From: Pseudomonadota bacterium
GTDB taxonomy: Bacteria > Pseudomonadota > Gammaproteobacteria > Steroidobacterales > Steroidobacteraceae
Length of the DNA stretch: 64,000 bases
Direction of reading: 5' to 3'
Assembly (NCBI GenBank): GCA_021838635.1
Contig: JAKCDC010000004.1
Coordinates: forward strand, 1-64,000
Made by a program: the position numbers and the translations under genes. The notes beneath the pieces were generated by a model. That model was not told where the DNA came from, did no database searches, and saw nothing but the letters and a program-made list of their open reading frames with translations. Shown piece after piece: positions 39,244-48,228 of this stretch (positions are counted from its first letter, which is position 1; the number at the start of each line of letters is the position of its first letter).

Positions 39244-39515
39244 GAGACCAAGAGCGGTTCAGACGAGGTCCGCGCTTCGGGGCGCATAACGACTGGCCCC
39301 GCGCCGGTGGTTCCCGCCGCTGGCGCGCAAGACCTGACCGCGCCGGTAGGGCGGCGGATCAGCGAGTCGATACGGCAGGGCGCGTACCTGCTGGCAAGTG
39401 TTGGCGGCCGGAGGAGGCGGCCCGTACAATCCTCAGTGCCGCGCCGTGCTCGTATGGCGGTGGCGTATGGTGTGGCGCCCATTTGAGGAGGCGGATCTCG
39501 ATATCCGGATATGAG

Positions 39516-39788
39516 ATGGTCACTGCGATAATACTGATGAACGTCGAGCCGTCGCGCACCGTTGAGGTGGCGCAGACGCTGAGCGAAATGACTGGAGTGT
39601 CCGAGGTTTACTCGGTGGCTGGGCATTTCGACCTGGTGGCGGTCGTTCGTGTCCGGGAGAACGAGATGCTGGCCGAACTTGTGGCACAGCGCATCCGCAC
39701 TGTCTCGGGCGTGACGCGTACCGAGACGCTCATCGCCTTCCGCGCCTTCTCCCGCCACGACCTCGAGAGCTTGTTCAGTCTCGATTGA
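39516..39788 (+). CDS. Stand-alone Lrp/AsnC ligand-binding (RAM) domain protein
   Basis: TAIILMNVEPSRTVEVAQTLSEMTGVSEVYSVAGHFDLVAVVRVRENEML, no HTH. Confidence 0.85.
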   Translation: MVTAIILMNVEPSRTVEVAQTLSEMTGVSEVYSVAGHFDLVAVVRVRENEMLAELVAQRIRTVSGVTRTETLIAFRAFSRHDLESLFSLD

Positions 39789-39994
39789 ACAGGCCCGCGG
39801 GTCGGTTCTCGGGGGGCGCGCCCTTGGTGTTCGGTGCTGCCTGGCGGCTTGTCCTGTGCCTGTGCTTCTGCGCAGGACTTGGGTGTGCGGCGAATTGGCG
39901 CGCATCTGGCTGGCGCGTGTGCCCGATGTATTGGCTTATGGTAAGATCTGACGGCATTTGAGCCACTTCCCGCTACAGTCAGCCTCAAAGTCGC

Positions 39995-41089
39995 TCAGAG
40001 TGCGGTGGGATCCGCCGCGATGACTCGGTTGCGTCCGGAGTTCTTCGCCCGATACAGCGCGAAGTCGGCATCCTGGATGAGCAGTTCCGCAGTGCAACGC
40101 GGGTGAGATGCCGCACGGGTCGCAACACCGATGCTGATGGTGAGGTCGTGACGGCCCCAGCGTGCGGCCTGAACCTCAGCGCGCACACGCTCTGCGAGGG
40201 CGCGCGCGCCTACACCGTCCGTGGCGGGTAGGATGACCACGAACTCCTCGCCGCCGTAGCGGGCGACGATGTCCGACTCCCGAACCGCAGCCCGGATGAT
40301 CTGCGCCAGCTGACGCAGCGCATCATCGCCCACCTGGTGTCCGAAATTGTCGTTGAGCGATTTGAAGTGATCGGCATCGATGAGCAGCAGTGACAACCAT
40401 TCCTGTGCGCGCTGGCTGCGGGCGACCGCCTGGTTCAGCTGCTGGGTGAGTGCGAGACGATTGTAGAGGCCGGTGAGCGGATCGGTGATGGCTTGCGCGT
40501 GCAGTTGCATGTTCAGATGGCGCAACCGGCTCTGGTACTCCTCCAGCTCATGCTGATATGTCCGGGCGGATTCGAGAGCCTGCTGCAGCGCCCGGTGCAT
40601 CGAGCGCAATTTCAGCTGGACGGCTGCCTGGCGGGCGAGCGCCTGCAGCGCCGAGCGCTGACGCGGCTCCAGGCGCCGCGGCCGCTGATCCAGCACGCAC
40701 AGCGTACCGAGGGCATGGCCCTCCTCGGTGATGAGCGGGGCGCCGGCGTAGAAGCGGATCCGCGGCCCCTCGAGCACCAGGGGATTGTCGGCAAAACGCT
40801 CGTCCGCGGCGGTGTCCGGTACTTCCATGATCTGGTCCGGGACGAGAATGGCATGCGCGCAGAACGCCAGCTCGCGCGCCGTCTGCTCGAGCACCGTACC
40901 GAAGTGCGATTTGAACCACTGCCGATCCGTGTCGATCAGACTGACGAACGACAGTGGTGCATCGCACAGAGTCGCGGCGAGCAGCGTCAGGTCATCGAAC
41001 GCCTGCTCGGGGACGGAATCGAGAATCTCGAGGATGCGCAGCGACTTCAGGCGCTCGACCTCGTTGTCCGGGACCGCCGCGCCTTTCAT
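39995..41089 (-). CDS. GAF-GGDEF diguanylate cyclase
   Basis: GAF domain (LSFVSLIDTDRQWFKSHFG), RESD I-site and GGEEF active site (VARYGGEEFVVILPA). Confidence 0.9.
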   Translation of the reverse strand: MKGAAVPDNEVERLKSLRILEILDSVPEQAFDDLTLLAATLCDAPLSFVSLIDTDRQWFKSHFGTVLEQTARELAFCAHAILVPDQIMEVPDTAADERFADNPLVLEGPRIRFYAGAPLITEEGHALGTLCVLDQRPRRLEPRQRSALQALARQAAVQLKLRSMHRALQQALESARTYQHELEEYQSRLRHLNMQLHAQAITDPLTGLYNRLALTQQLNQAVARSQRAQEWLSLLLIDADHFKSLNDNFGHQVGDDALRQLAQIIRAAVRESDIVARYGGEEFVVILPATDGVGARALAERVRAEVQAARWGRHDLTISIGVATRAASHPRCTAELLIQDADFALYRAKNSGRNRVIAADPTAL

Positions 41090-41237
41090 CTCGTCGTGAC
41101 CGGTTCGTGCATGCGGACTCCTCCTGCCAGACACGCCTAGAATGCTAGCAAAGGCGTCTGCGACCAGGACAGTGTTGCCGGCCGCCGACGACTTGAGCGT
41201 TGGCTTGTGAGGTGGTGCGCGGCTCGCCCGCGCACGG

Positions 41238-43409
41238 TTAGTCGTCGTTCGAGGCCAGCAGCGGTCCCCCCCAGGCCGGACGTCGCAGTCGAGTGCTGGT
41301 GGCGGCGCTGTCGACGGTGCTGAGGGCGGCATGGGCGCGCAGCTTAGGTTCGATCACGGCGGCGCTCGCCGGTCGGCCGAATAGATAGCCCTGGTATTGG
41401 TCGCAACCGAGCGCGGCGAGGCGGGCCAGCTGTAGCGGCGTCTCGACCCCCTCGGCGATCACCTTCATGTGCAGGTTGTGCGCGAGGGAGATGATGGCGT
41501 GCACGATCAGTCCGGTTTGCGGATCGTCGTTCATCTCGCGCACGAAGCTGGCGTCGATCTTGAGCCGGTCGATCGGGAAGCGGCGCAGGTAACTCATGTT
41601 CGAATAGCCCGTGCCGAAGTCATCCACCGACACCAGCACGCCCATGCGGCTCAGCCGTTCGAGGATCGCCACCGAGGACTGCGCGTCGGTCATGACCGCA
41701 CTCTCGGTGATCTCCAGCTCCAGCAGCTTCGGGGCCAGCTGGTGCGCATCGAGCGCCGCAGCGATGGTCTGCAGCAGGCCGCTCTCGCGAAACTGCAGCG
41801 CCGAGAGGTTCACCGCCACGCGCATCAGCAGTCCGTCGTTCTGCCACAGGCGGGCTTGTCGGCAGGCCTCCTCTAGAACCCAGGCGCCGATCGGCAGAAT
41901 GAGGCCGGTTTCCTCGGCGATCGGTATGAAGGTGAGGGGTGGAAGGTAGCCGCGTTCCGGGTGGCGCCAGCGCAGCAGCGCCTCGACGCTGCTGACGCGC
42001 CCGCTCGTGACCTCGACGCGCGGCTGATAGTGCAGCTCGAACTGGCCGCGCTCGAGCGCCCGGTGCAGGTCGCTCTCCAGGCACAGACGCTCTTGCGTGA
42101 AACCGTTCATGTCTGCGGCGAAGCACTGCCAGGACCGCCCGCCACGCCGCTTCGCGCTGTACATTGCCTCATCCGCATGGGCCAGGAGTGTCTCCTGCGT
42201 ATCGGCATCGCCGGGGTGCAGACTGATGCCGATGCTGGTGGAGACCAGGACCTCCAGCGTCTGCAGGCGCAGCGGCTTGCTCAGCGCCGCGCTGATGCTC
42301 TCAGCGACGCGGCCGGCCTCGGCGGGGCTGCGGACGTGCCGCACGAGCACCAGAAATTCATCGCCGCTCATACGCGCAACGGTGTCGCCCGCGCGCACCG
42401 CGACGCGCAGCCGGCGCGCCACCTCGCGCAGTAGCTCATCGCCAGCGCTGTGGCCGAGCGAATCGTTGATCAGCTTAAAACGGTCGAGGTCAAGGGCGAG
42501 CACGGCGAACGGCCCGAGGCCGGCGCGCGCGTCCTTCAAGGCTGCCTCGAGGCGCCCGAGGAACGCGGTGTGGTTGGGCAGCCCGGTCAGCGCATCGTGC
42601 AGCGCCTGGTGGCGCAACTGCGCATTGATCTGCCGCAGCCGACTCGCGTGCGCCCGGGTGCGCGCCGCCAGTTCCGCGGTATACAGATCGCTGATCAGCG
42701 TGCAGGCGAGTACGCTGCCGGCGGCCAGCGCGATCGTAGCGGCGCACCAGAAGCTATTCAGAACCAGTCCGCCGCGGCTGACGGCGCCGGGGGCGAAGTG
42801 GGCGGCGGCGATGCCGAGGTAGTGGGTACCGCTGATGCCCAGGCCCATCAGCACCGCACCAGCGAGACGGGCCAGCGGGTGCGCCGTCGGGTCCCGCCGC
42901 GGCTGGAACGTCAGGTGCAGTGCCAGACCGGAGGTCAGGATGCTGAAAAGGATCGAAGCGGCGAGGAGCGCGGGCCGGTAGCGAATCGCCGGGGTGATGT
43001 CGATGGCGGCCATGCCGAGGTAGTGCATCGCGCCAATGCCGCCGCCCATCACCAGCGCGCCGAACATGAGCCGGCGCAGGCTCAGCCGCCCGGTGGCCGC
43101 GATGCGGATCGCACCCCAGGAGGTCAGGATCGCCACCAGCAGCGACAGCAGCGTCAGCGGCACGTCGTAGTGCAGTTGGATCGGCATCGCCATGGCGAGC
43201 ATGCCAATGAAGTGCATCGACCAGATGCCGATGCCGAGCACGCAAGCGCCGCCGAAGGTCCAGAAGCGACGCAGGGGGCGGCCCTCATCCACAACGCGTG
43301 CGGCGAGGCGAAACGCGGTGTAGGCGACGAAGACGGCGATCGTGACCGACAGCCCGACCAGCCAGCTATCGAAGGTGGTGTGCATGACGAACCGATTCCA
43401 TGCGCGCAT
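41238..43409 (-). CDS. MHYT-GGDEF-EAL membrane c-di-GMP protein
   Basis: Three MHYT-type motifs (SMHFIGM, AMHYLGM, GTHYLGI), SGDEF, and EAL domain (VEALLRWRHP, VDDFGTGYSNM, IAEGVET). Confidence 0.9.
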   Translation of the reverse strand: MRAWNRFVMHTTFDSWLVGLSVTIAVFVAYTAFRLAARVVDEGRPLRRFWTFGGACVLGIGIWSMHFIGMLAMAMPIQLHYDVPLTLLSLLVAILTSWGAIRIAATGRLSLRRLMFGALVMGGGIGAMHYLGMAAIDITPAIRYRPALLAASILFSILTSGLALHLTFQPRRDPTAHPLARLAGAVLMGLGISGTHYLGIAAAHFAPGAVSRGGLVLNSFWCAATIALAAGSVLACTLISDLYTAELAARTRAHASRLRQINAQLRHQALHDALTGLPNHTAFLGRLEAALKDARAGLGPFAVLALDLDRFKLINDSLGHSAGDELLREVARRLRVAVRAGDTVARMSGDEFLVLVRHVRSPAEAGRVAESISAALSKPLRLQTLEVLVSTSIGISLHPGDADTQETLLAHADEAMYSAKRRGGRSWQCFAADMNGFTQERLCLESDLHRALERGQFELHYQPRVEVTSGRVSSVEALLRWRHPERGYLPPLTFIPIAEETGLILPIGAWVLEEACRQARLWQNDGLLMRVAVNLSALQFRESGLLQTIAAALDAHQLAPKLLELEITESAVMTDAQSSVAILERLSRMGVLVSVDDFGTGYSNMSYLRRFPIDRLKIDASFVREMNDDPQTGLIVHAIISLAHNLHMKVIAEGVETPLQLARLAALGCDQYQGYLFGRPASAAVIEPKLRAHAALSTVDSAATSTRLRRPAWGGPLLASNDD

Positions 43410-43702
43410 CCTAATGAGGGCCTGCCGGCGAGCTGTGACTCGCGTCGCAGCAGCGCGCAGGCAGCCTGGCCCTGCCGCGGCGCCTGTGCGGCGGGCTAAC
43501 TCGTTCATCAGCCTAAGAATTTTTGCGATTTGTCACGGATTGGGGCGGGTTCGTATACGTACAAATCCCGATCCCCGCCGAGCGTGCGGGCCCGCGGGAG
43601 CGGGTGGGGCTAGGACATTTGCCGCGGTTGGCGCAAGACTTGTTGTGCGGCGGCCGATTGCGCATAGTGCGGCCTCCTTCGGCCGACCCCTCCCCACCGC
43701 TG

Positions 43703-46075
43703 ATGCTGTCCATCGAATCCCGTATCGCCGCGGAGCTCGCGGTCCGTCCGCCGCAGGTTCTCGCGGCCGTCGCGCTGCTCGACGGTGGCGCTACCGTCCC
43801 GTTCGTCGCCCGCTACCGCAAAGAGGCCACCGGCGGCCTCGATGATGTCCAGCTGCGCACGCTGCAAGAGCGCCTGGTCTATCTGCGCGAACTCGAGGAG
43901 CGGCGCGTGGTGGTGCTGAAGAGCATCGAGGAGCAGGGGAAGCTCACGCCGGAGCTGCGCGCGAGTCTCGAGGCCGCCGAGACCAAGCAGCGCCTGGAGG
44001 ATTTGTATCTGCCCTATAAGCCCAAGCGGCGTACCAAGGCACAGATTGCCCGCGAGGCGGGACTCGATGCGCTCGCCACGGCGCTGCTCGAAGACCCGCA
44101 GCTCGATCCGGAGCGCGAGGCCGCCAAATATCTGCGCGAGCCGTTCACTACGGAGCAGGGGGAGAACCCGGGCGTCCCGGACACCAAGGTGGCGCTGGAA
44201 GGTGCCCGCCAGGTGTTGATGGAGCGTTTCGCGGAGGATGCGGCGCTGGTCGGCTCGCTGCGCGAGCACCTGCACGAGACGGGCTGGGTGGTCGCGAAAA
44301 TCGAGCCGGGCAAGGAGGAGGCTGGCGCGAAGTTCCGCGACTACTTTGACTATCGCGAGCCCCTCAAGGCGATTCCCTCGCATCGGGCGCTCGCGCTGTT
44401 TCGCGGTCGCAAGGAGCAGGTGCTGCAGATCGTGCTGAAGCTGCCGGAGCAGTTGGAGACCGAAGGGGCGCCGGCGACCACCGAGGCCAACTCCTGCGAG
44501 CGCAAGATCGCCGCGCGCTTCGCAATCGCTGATCAGGGTCGCCCGGCCGATGCGTGGCTCGCCCAGACCGTGCGTTGGTCCTGGCAGGTGAAGCTCGCCT
44601 GGCAGCTCGAAGGCGAGCTGTTCGCCGCGCTGCGCGAGAGTGCCGAAACCGAGGCGATTTCCGTGTTTGCGCGCAACTTGCACGACCTGCTGCTCGCCGC
44701 GCCGGCCGGTCCGCGGGCGACCATGGGACTCGATCCGGGACTGCGCACGGGCGTGAAGGTGGCAGTCGTGGATCGTACCGGCAAGGTGCTCGATACCGCG
44801 ACGGTCTATCCGCACGTGCCGCGCAATGAATGGGAGGCGACACTGCAGGTGCTCGTGGCGCTGTGCCGCAAGCATTCGGTCGATCTGATCAGCATCGGCA
44901 ATGGCACCGCCTCGCGCGAAACAGACCGTCTGGCCGCCGACCTGATCAAGCGGTTCCCGGACTTGAAGCTCACCAAAATCGTGGTATCGGAGGCGGGAGC
45001 CTCGGTGTACTCGGCATCCGAGCTCGCATCGCGGGAGTTGCCGGAGCTCGACGTCAGCCTGCGTGGCGGTGTGTCCATTGCGCGCCGCTTGCAGGATCCG
45101 CTCGCGGAGCTGGTGAAAATCGATCCGAAATCGATCGGTGTGGGTCAGTACCAGCATGACGTCAACCAGAGCAAGCTGGCTCGCTCACTCGATGCGGTGG
45201 TCGAGGACTGCGTCAACGCCGTCGGCGTCGACGTCAACACCGCCTCCCCGGCGCTGCTGGCACGCATTTCCGGCCTGTCGGGGACGCTGGCCGAGGCGAT
45301 CGTGCGCCACCGCAACGAGCATGGGGCGTTTGGCAGCCGTGAGGCGCTGCTCGCCGTGCCCCGCCTGGGTGCAAAGACGTTCGAACAGGCCGCAGGATTC
45401 CTGCGCGTCAACGATGGCTCGAACCCGCTCGACCGCTCCGCGGTACACCCGGAGGCTTATCCGCTCGTCGAGCGCATCCTGGCCGATCTCGGCAAGCCGC
45501 TCGCCCAGGTGATGGGCGACGCTGGCGCCCTGAAGCGCCTCGATGCCGGGCGGTACACCGACGAGCGGTTCGGTCTGCCAACGGTGCGTGACATCCTGCG
45601 TGAGCTCGAGAAGCCCGGTCGCGATCCGCGCCCGGAGTTCAAGACCGCGGTGTTCCACGAGGGCGTGGAGGATCTGAAAGATCTGCAGCCGGGCATGCTG
45701 CTCGAGGGCGTGGTGACCAACGTCACCAACTTCGGCGCCTTTGTCGACATCGGTGTGCACCAGGATGGTCTGGTGCACATTTCCATGATGTCGCACCGGT
45801 TCGTGAAGGATCCGCGCGAACTCGTCAAGGCCGGCGACGTGGTCAAGATCAAAGTGCTCGAGGTGGATCTGCAGCGCCGGCGCGTCGCACTCACCATGCG
45901 GCTCGATGAGGCTCCCTCGCCTGAGCGCACCGGCGCCGCCCCGCGGCCGAGCGGGGAGAGCGAGCGAAACCGACGCAATCCGCGCCCCGCCCCGCGGGCG
46001 CATACCGCGCGTGCCAGCGAACCCGGTGGCAATGGAGTGATGGCGGAGGCATTGGCGCGCGCGCTGAAGCGCTAG
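43703..46075 (+). CDS. tex: Tex family transcription accessory RNA-binding protein
   Basis: [44 protein letters not shown]-type YqgF core, HhH ([23 protein letters not shown]), C-terminal S1 domain ([31 protein letters not shown]). Confidence 0.95.
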   Translation: MLSIESRIAAELAVRPPQVLAAVALLDGGATVPFVARYRKEATGGLDDVQLRTLQERLVYLRELEERRVVVLKSIEEQGKLTPELRASLEAAETKQRLEDLYLPYKPKRRTKAQIAREAGLDALATALLEDPQLDPEREAAKYLREPFTTEQGENPGVPDTKVALEGARQVLMERFAEDAALVGSLREHLHETGWVVAKIEPGKEEAGAKFRDYFDYREPLKAIPSHRALALFRGRKEQVLQIVLKLPEQLETEGAPATTEANSCERKIAARFAIADQGRPADAWLAQTVRWSWQVKLAWQLEGELFAALRESAETEAISVFARNLHDLLLAAPAGPRATMGLDPGLRTGVKVAVVDRTGKVLDTATVYPHVPRNEWEATLQVLVALCRKHSVDLISIGNGTASRETDRLAADLIKRFPDLKLTKIVVSEAGASVYSASELASRELPELDVSLRGGVSIARRLQDPLAELVKIDPKSIGVGQYQHDVNQSKLARSLDAVVEDCVNAVGVDVNTASPALLARISGLSGTLAEAIVRHRNEHGAFGSREALLAVPRLGAKTFEQAAGFLRVNDGSNPLDRSAVHPEAYPLVERILADLGKPLAQVMGDAGALKRLDAGRYTDERFGLPTVRDILRELEKPGRDPRPEFKTAVFHEGVEDLKDLQPGMLLEGVVTNVTNFGAFVDIGVHQDGLVHISMMSHRFVKDPRELVKAGDVVKIKVLEVDLQRRRVALTMRLDEAPSPERTGAAPRPSGESERNRRNPRPAPRAHTARASEPGGNGVMAEALARALKR

Positions 46076-46096
46076 CGTCCAGCGCTTCAGCGCGCG
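46058..46096. terminator. Strong bidirectional hairpin terminator between tex and the MerR-B12 gene
   Basis: 16-bp perfect stem CGCGCGCTGAAGCGCT - AGCGTCC - AGCGCTTCAGCGCGCG overlapping the tex stop codon. Confidence 0.7.
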
Positions 46097-46102
46097 GATA
46101 TC

Positions 46103-47032
46103 TCATGCCGGGTCGTGTTCCGCCCGGTAATCGGATATCACCCGCGGCAACTCTTCGAGGCGGGCGATGAAGCGCACCCCGGGGATGCGGCGGCGTAGCC
46201 GGGCCCAGCGCGCGCCTCCGGCCCAGATTTCGATGTGCTGGGGTAACTGGGCGCGCAGGTCCTTGAGCATCTCGAGCGCGGCTTTTTGCCGCAGGGCCTC
46301 GCTGAAGGACAGGCCGACCACCTCCACGCCCTGCTGCCGCGCCGCCTCGCTGATATCCCAGGCGGGCGTCTGCACGCCCAGAGACACGCAGCGGATGCCT
46401 TCGACCGCCAAGCATGCCTGCGCCATCAGCAGCCCCAACTGATGCTCTTCGCCCGGCAGCGTCGTCAGCATGACGCTGGGGTGGCGCACGCCCGGGTAGA
46501 TGGCCCCGATGCCCTGGCGCAGCTGATGCTGCATCTGCTCGGTGTAGAGGTGCTCCTGGCTGATCGACAGCTGGCCGAGCGACCAGGCCTCCCCGACCCG
46601 CAGATTCATCCGGGCGGCGAAATCGATGACGAAGCGCTGCAGTCCGAGCCGCTGCAATGCCAGGGAAAGATGCGAGCGCAGGCCTGTTTCGTCGTAGGTC
46701 GCCAGGAGCCGCAGCGTGGTGTCGAACAGCTCCCCGTCCTCGGGCCGGGCGGCGGCGTGGGCAGGTTTGTCTTCGTCCCCCGATGCCCGCGCGATCAGCG
46801 CTTCCAGCGGCGTTGCGACCAGCTGTCCGGCACGTAACCCGCGGCCGAGCAAACGGCTGATCAGCCGCAGCTTGTGCACCTGGTCCTGCGGGTAAAGGCG
46901 CTCACCGTGCGCATCCCGCAGCGGTAGCGGAAACCCATAGCGTCGCTCCCAGATCCGCAGGGTGTCCTTGGACAGCCCTGTCTCGCGCTCCACGGCGCTG
47001 ATCGAGGCATCGGGCAACTGAGGCGTGGGCAC
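46103..47032 (-). CDS. MerR-family regulator with B12-binding domain (CarH/LitR-type putative photoreceptor)
   Basis: MerR HTH ([42 protein letters not shown]), W-x9-EH ([12 protein letters not shown]), ExHxxG (GEEHQLG); GTG at 47032 (ATG at 47086 also possible). Confidence 0.88.
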   Translation of the reverse strand: MPTPQLPDASISAVERETGLSKDTLRIWERRYGFPLPLRDAHGERLYPQDQVHKLRLISRLLGRGLRAGQLVATPLEALIARASGDEDKPAHAAARPEDGELFDTTLRLLATYDETGLRSHLSLALQRLGLQRFVIDFAARMNLRVGEAWSLGQLSISQEHLYTEQMQHQLRQGIGAIYPGVRHPSVMLTTLPGEEHQLGLLMAQACLAVEGIRCVSLGVQTPAWDISEAARQQGVEVVGLSFSEALRQKAALEMLKDLRAQLPQHIEIWAGGARWARLRRRIPGVRFIARLEELPRVISDYRAEHDPA

Positions 47033-47033
47033 G

Positions 47034-47050
47034 TTTTGTCCTGGACAAAA
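47034..47050. promoter_or_regulatory. Operator-like palindrome 1
   Basis: TTTTGTCC-T-GGACAAAA, perfect 8-bp arms. Confidence 0.75.
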
Positions 47051-47051
47051 A

Positions 47052-47080
47052 TTGACAGATCTCAGCCCAGGCCATATTGT
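47052..47080 (+). promoter_or_regulatory. Putative sigma70 promoter for folE2
   Basis: TTGACA (47052-47057) - 17 bp - TATTGT (47075-47080), 1 bp after palindrome 1. Confidence 0.6.
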
Positions 47081-47096
47081 CCACACACACGTTCAA

Positions 47097-47111
47097 TTTG
47101 TCTAGGACAAA
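47097..47111. promoter_or_regulatory. Operator-like palindrome 2
   Basis: TTTGTC-TAG-GACAAA, same 6-bp arms and 3-bp spacing as palindrome 1. Confidence 0.7.
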
Positions 47112-47131
47112 ATAGCCTACGAGGACGCCCC

Positions 47132-47962
47132 ATGAATGCCGCCGCCCGTTCTGTTCTCGCCGATGTCCAAGCCAGTCCCGATACCCGCAATATCCGCATC
47201 AACCGGGTGGGCGTGAAAGGCTTGCGGACCCAGCTGCGGGTGCGCCAGGCCGATGGCAGCGAGCAGCACACGGTGGCGCGCCTGGATATGTCCGTAGGAC
47301 TCCCGGGCGAGGTGAAGGGGACGCACATGTCCCGCTTCGTCGAGGTCATCGAGGCCAATCCGACGGCGCTCGATCTGCCGGCGCTGCTGGCGCTGCTGCA
47401 ACGGATGCTCGCGCGGCTCGGCGCCGATCGCGGCGAGATCGCCGTGGCCTGCACGTATTTCATCCGAAAATCTGCCCCGGTCTCGGGCGTGGAGAGCCTG
47501 CTCGATTATGAAATCCTGATGCGCGCGGTACATGACCCGCAGGGCGGCACGCGCGCAACGCTGCAGGTGTGCGTGCCGGTGACGAGTCTGTGTCCCTGCT
47601 CGAAGGAGATTTCCGCGTACGGTGCGCACAACCAGCGCTCGCACGTGACCATTGAGGCGCAGCTGAATGCGCCGATGAGCATCGAGGAACTCGTCCGCAT
47701 CGCCGAGGAGGAAGCCTCGTGCGAGCTGTTCGGTCTGCTGAAGCGGCCGGATGAGAAATTCGTGACCGAGCGCGCCTACGAGAATCCGAAGTTCGCCGAG
47801 GACCTCGTGCGCGACATCGCGCTGCGTCTGAACGCCGAGGAGCGGGTGACGCGCTATCGTGTGACGGCCGAGAACTTCGAATCCATCCACAACCACTCCG
47901 CATTCGCTGAAATCGAGCGCGCGGCACACCCCGCGGCATCCGATCACCCGCACCTCGCCTGA
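47132..47962 (+). CDS. folE2: GTP cyclohydrolase FolE2
   Basis: [60 protein letters not shown]. Confidence 0.93.
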   Translation: MNAAARSVLADVQASPDTRNIRINRVGVKGLRTQLRVRQADGSEQHTVARLDMSVGLPGEVKGTHMSRFVEVIEANPTALDLPALLALLQRMLARLGADRGEIAVACTYFIRKSAPVSGVESLLDYEILMRAVHDPQGGTRATLQVCVPVTSLCPCSKEISAYGAHNQRSHVTIEAQLNAPMSIEELVRIAEEEASCELFGLLKRPDEKFVTERAYENPKFAEDLVRDIALRLNAEERVTRYRVTAENFESIHNHSAFAEIERAAHPAASDHPHLA

Positions 47963-47996
47963 TCATCACGCTGCCCGTGCGAACACCGCCGCGCCT

Positions 47997-48022
47997 GATC
48001 GGGCGCTGGCGCGCGCCCGATC
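47997..48022. terminator. Hairpin downstream of folE2
   Basis: 10-bp stem GATCGGGCGC - TGGCGC - GCGCCCGATC. Confidence 0.5.
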
Positions 48023-48228
48023 GGGGGCGTAAGGTAAGCACACATGACGGAGGGGGCATGGACAACGTGCGCGCAGGCTAGCGCGGCGCCGGGTGGTGAT
48101 GCACACCGCGTCGGCGCCGCCCGCGCTGAGCGCCGCACTCGCACCGTGGTGCGCGGCCGCGGCCACCAACGGCGTACCCTGCGGGGACGCGCGTGTGATC
48201 TTCACGACTGAGCGGAGTGCAGGCGCCG

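Noticed and set aside
43610-45157. 515-aa minus-strand ORF opposite tex
   Set aside because: Tex is unambiguous on the + strand; the antisense product is His/Arg/Gln-rich without motifs.
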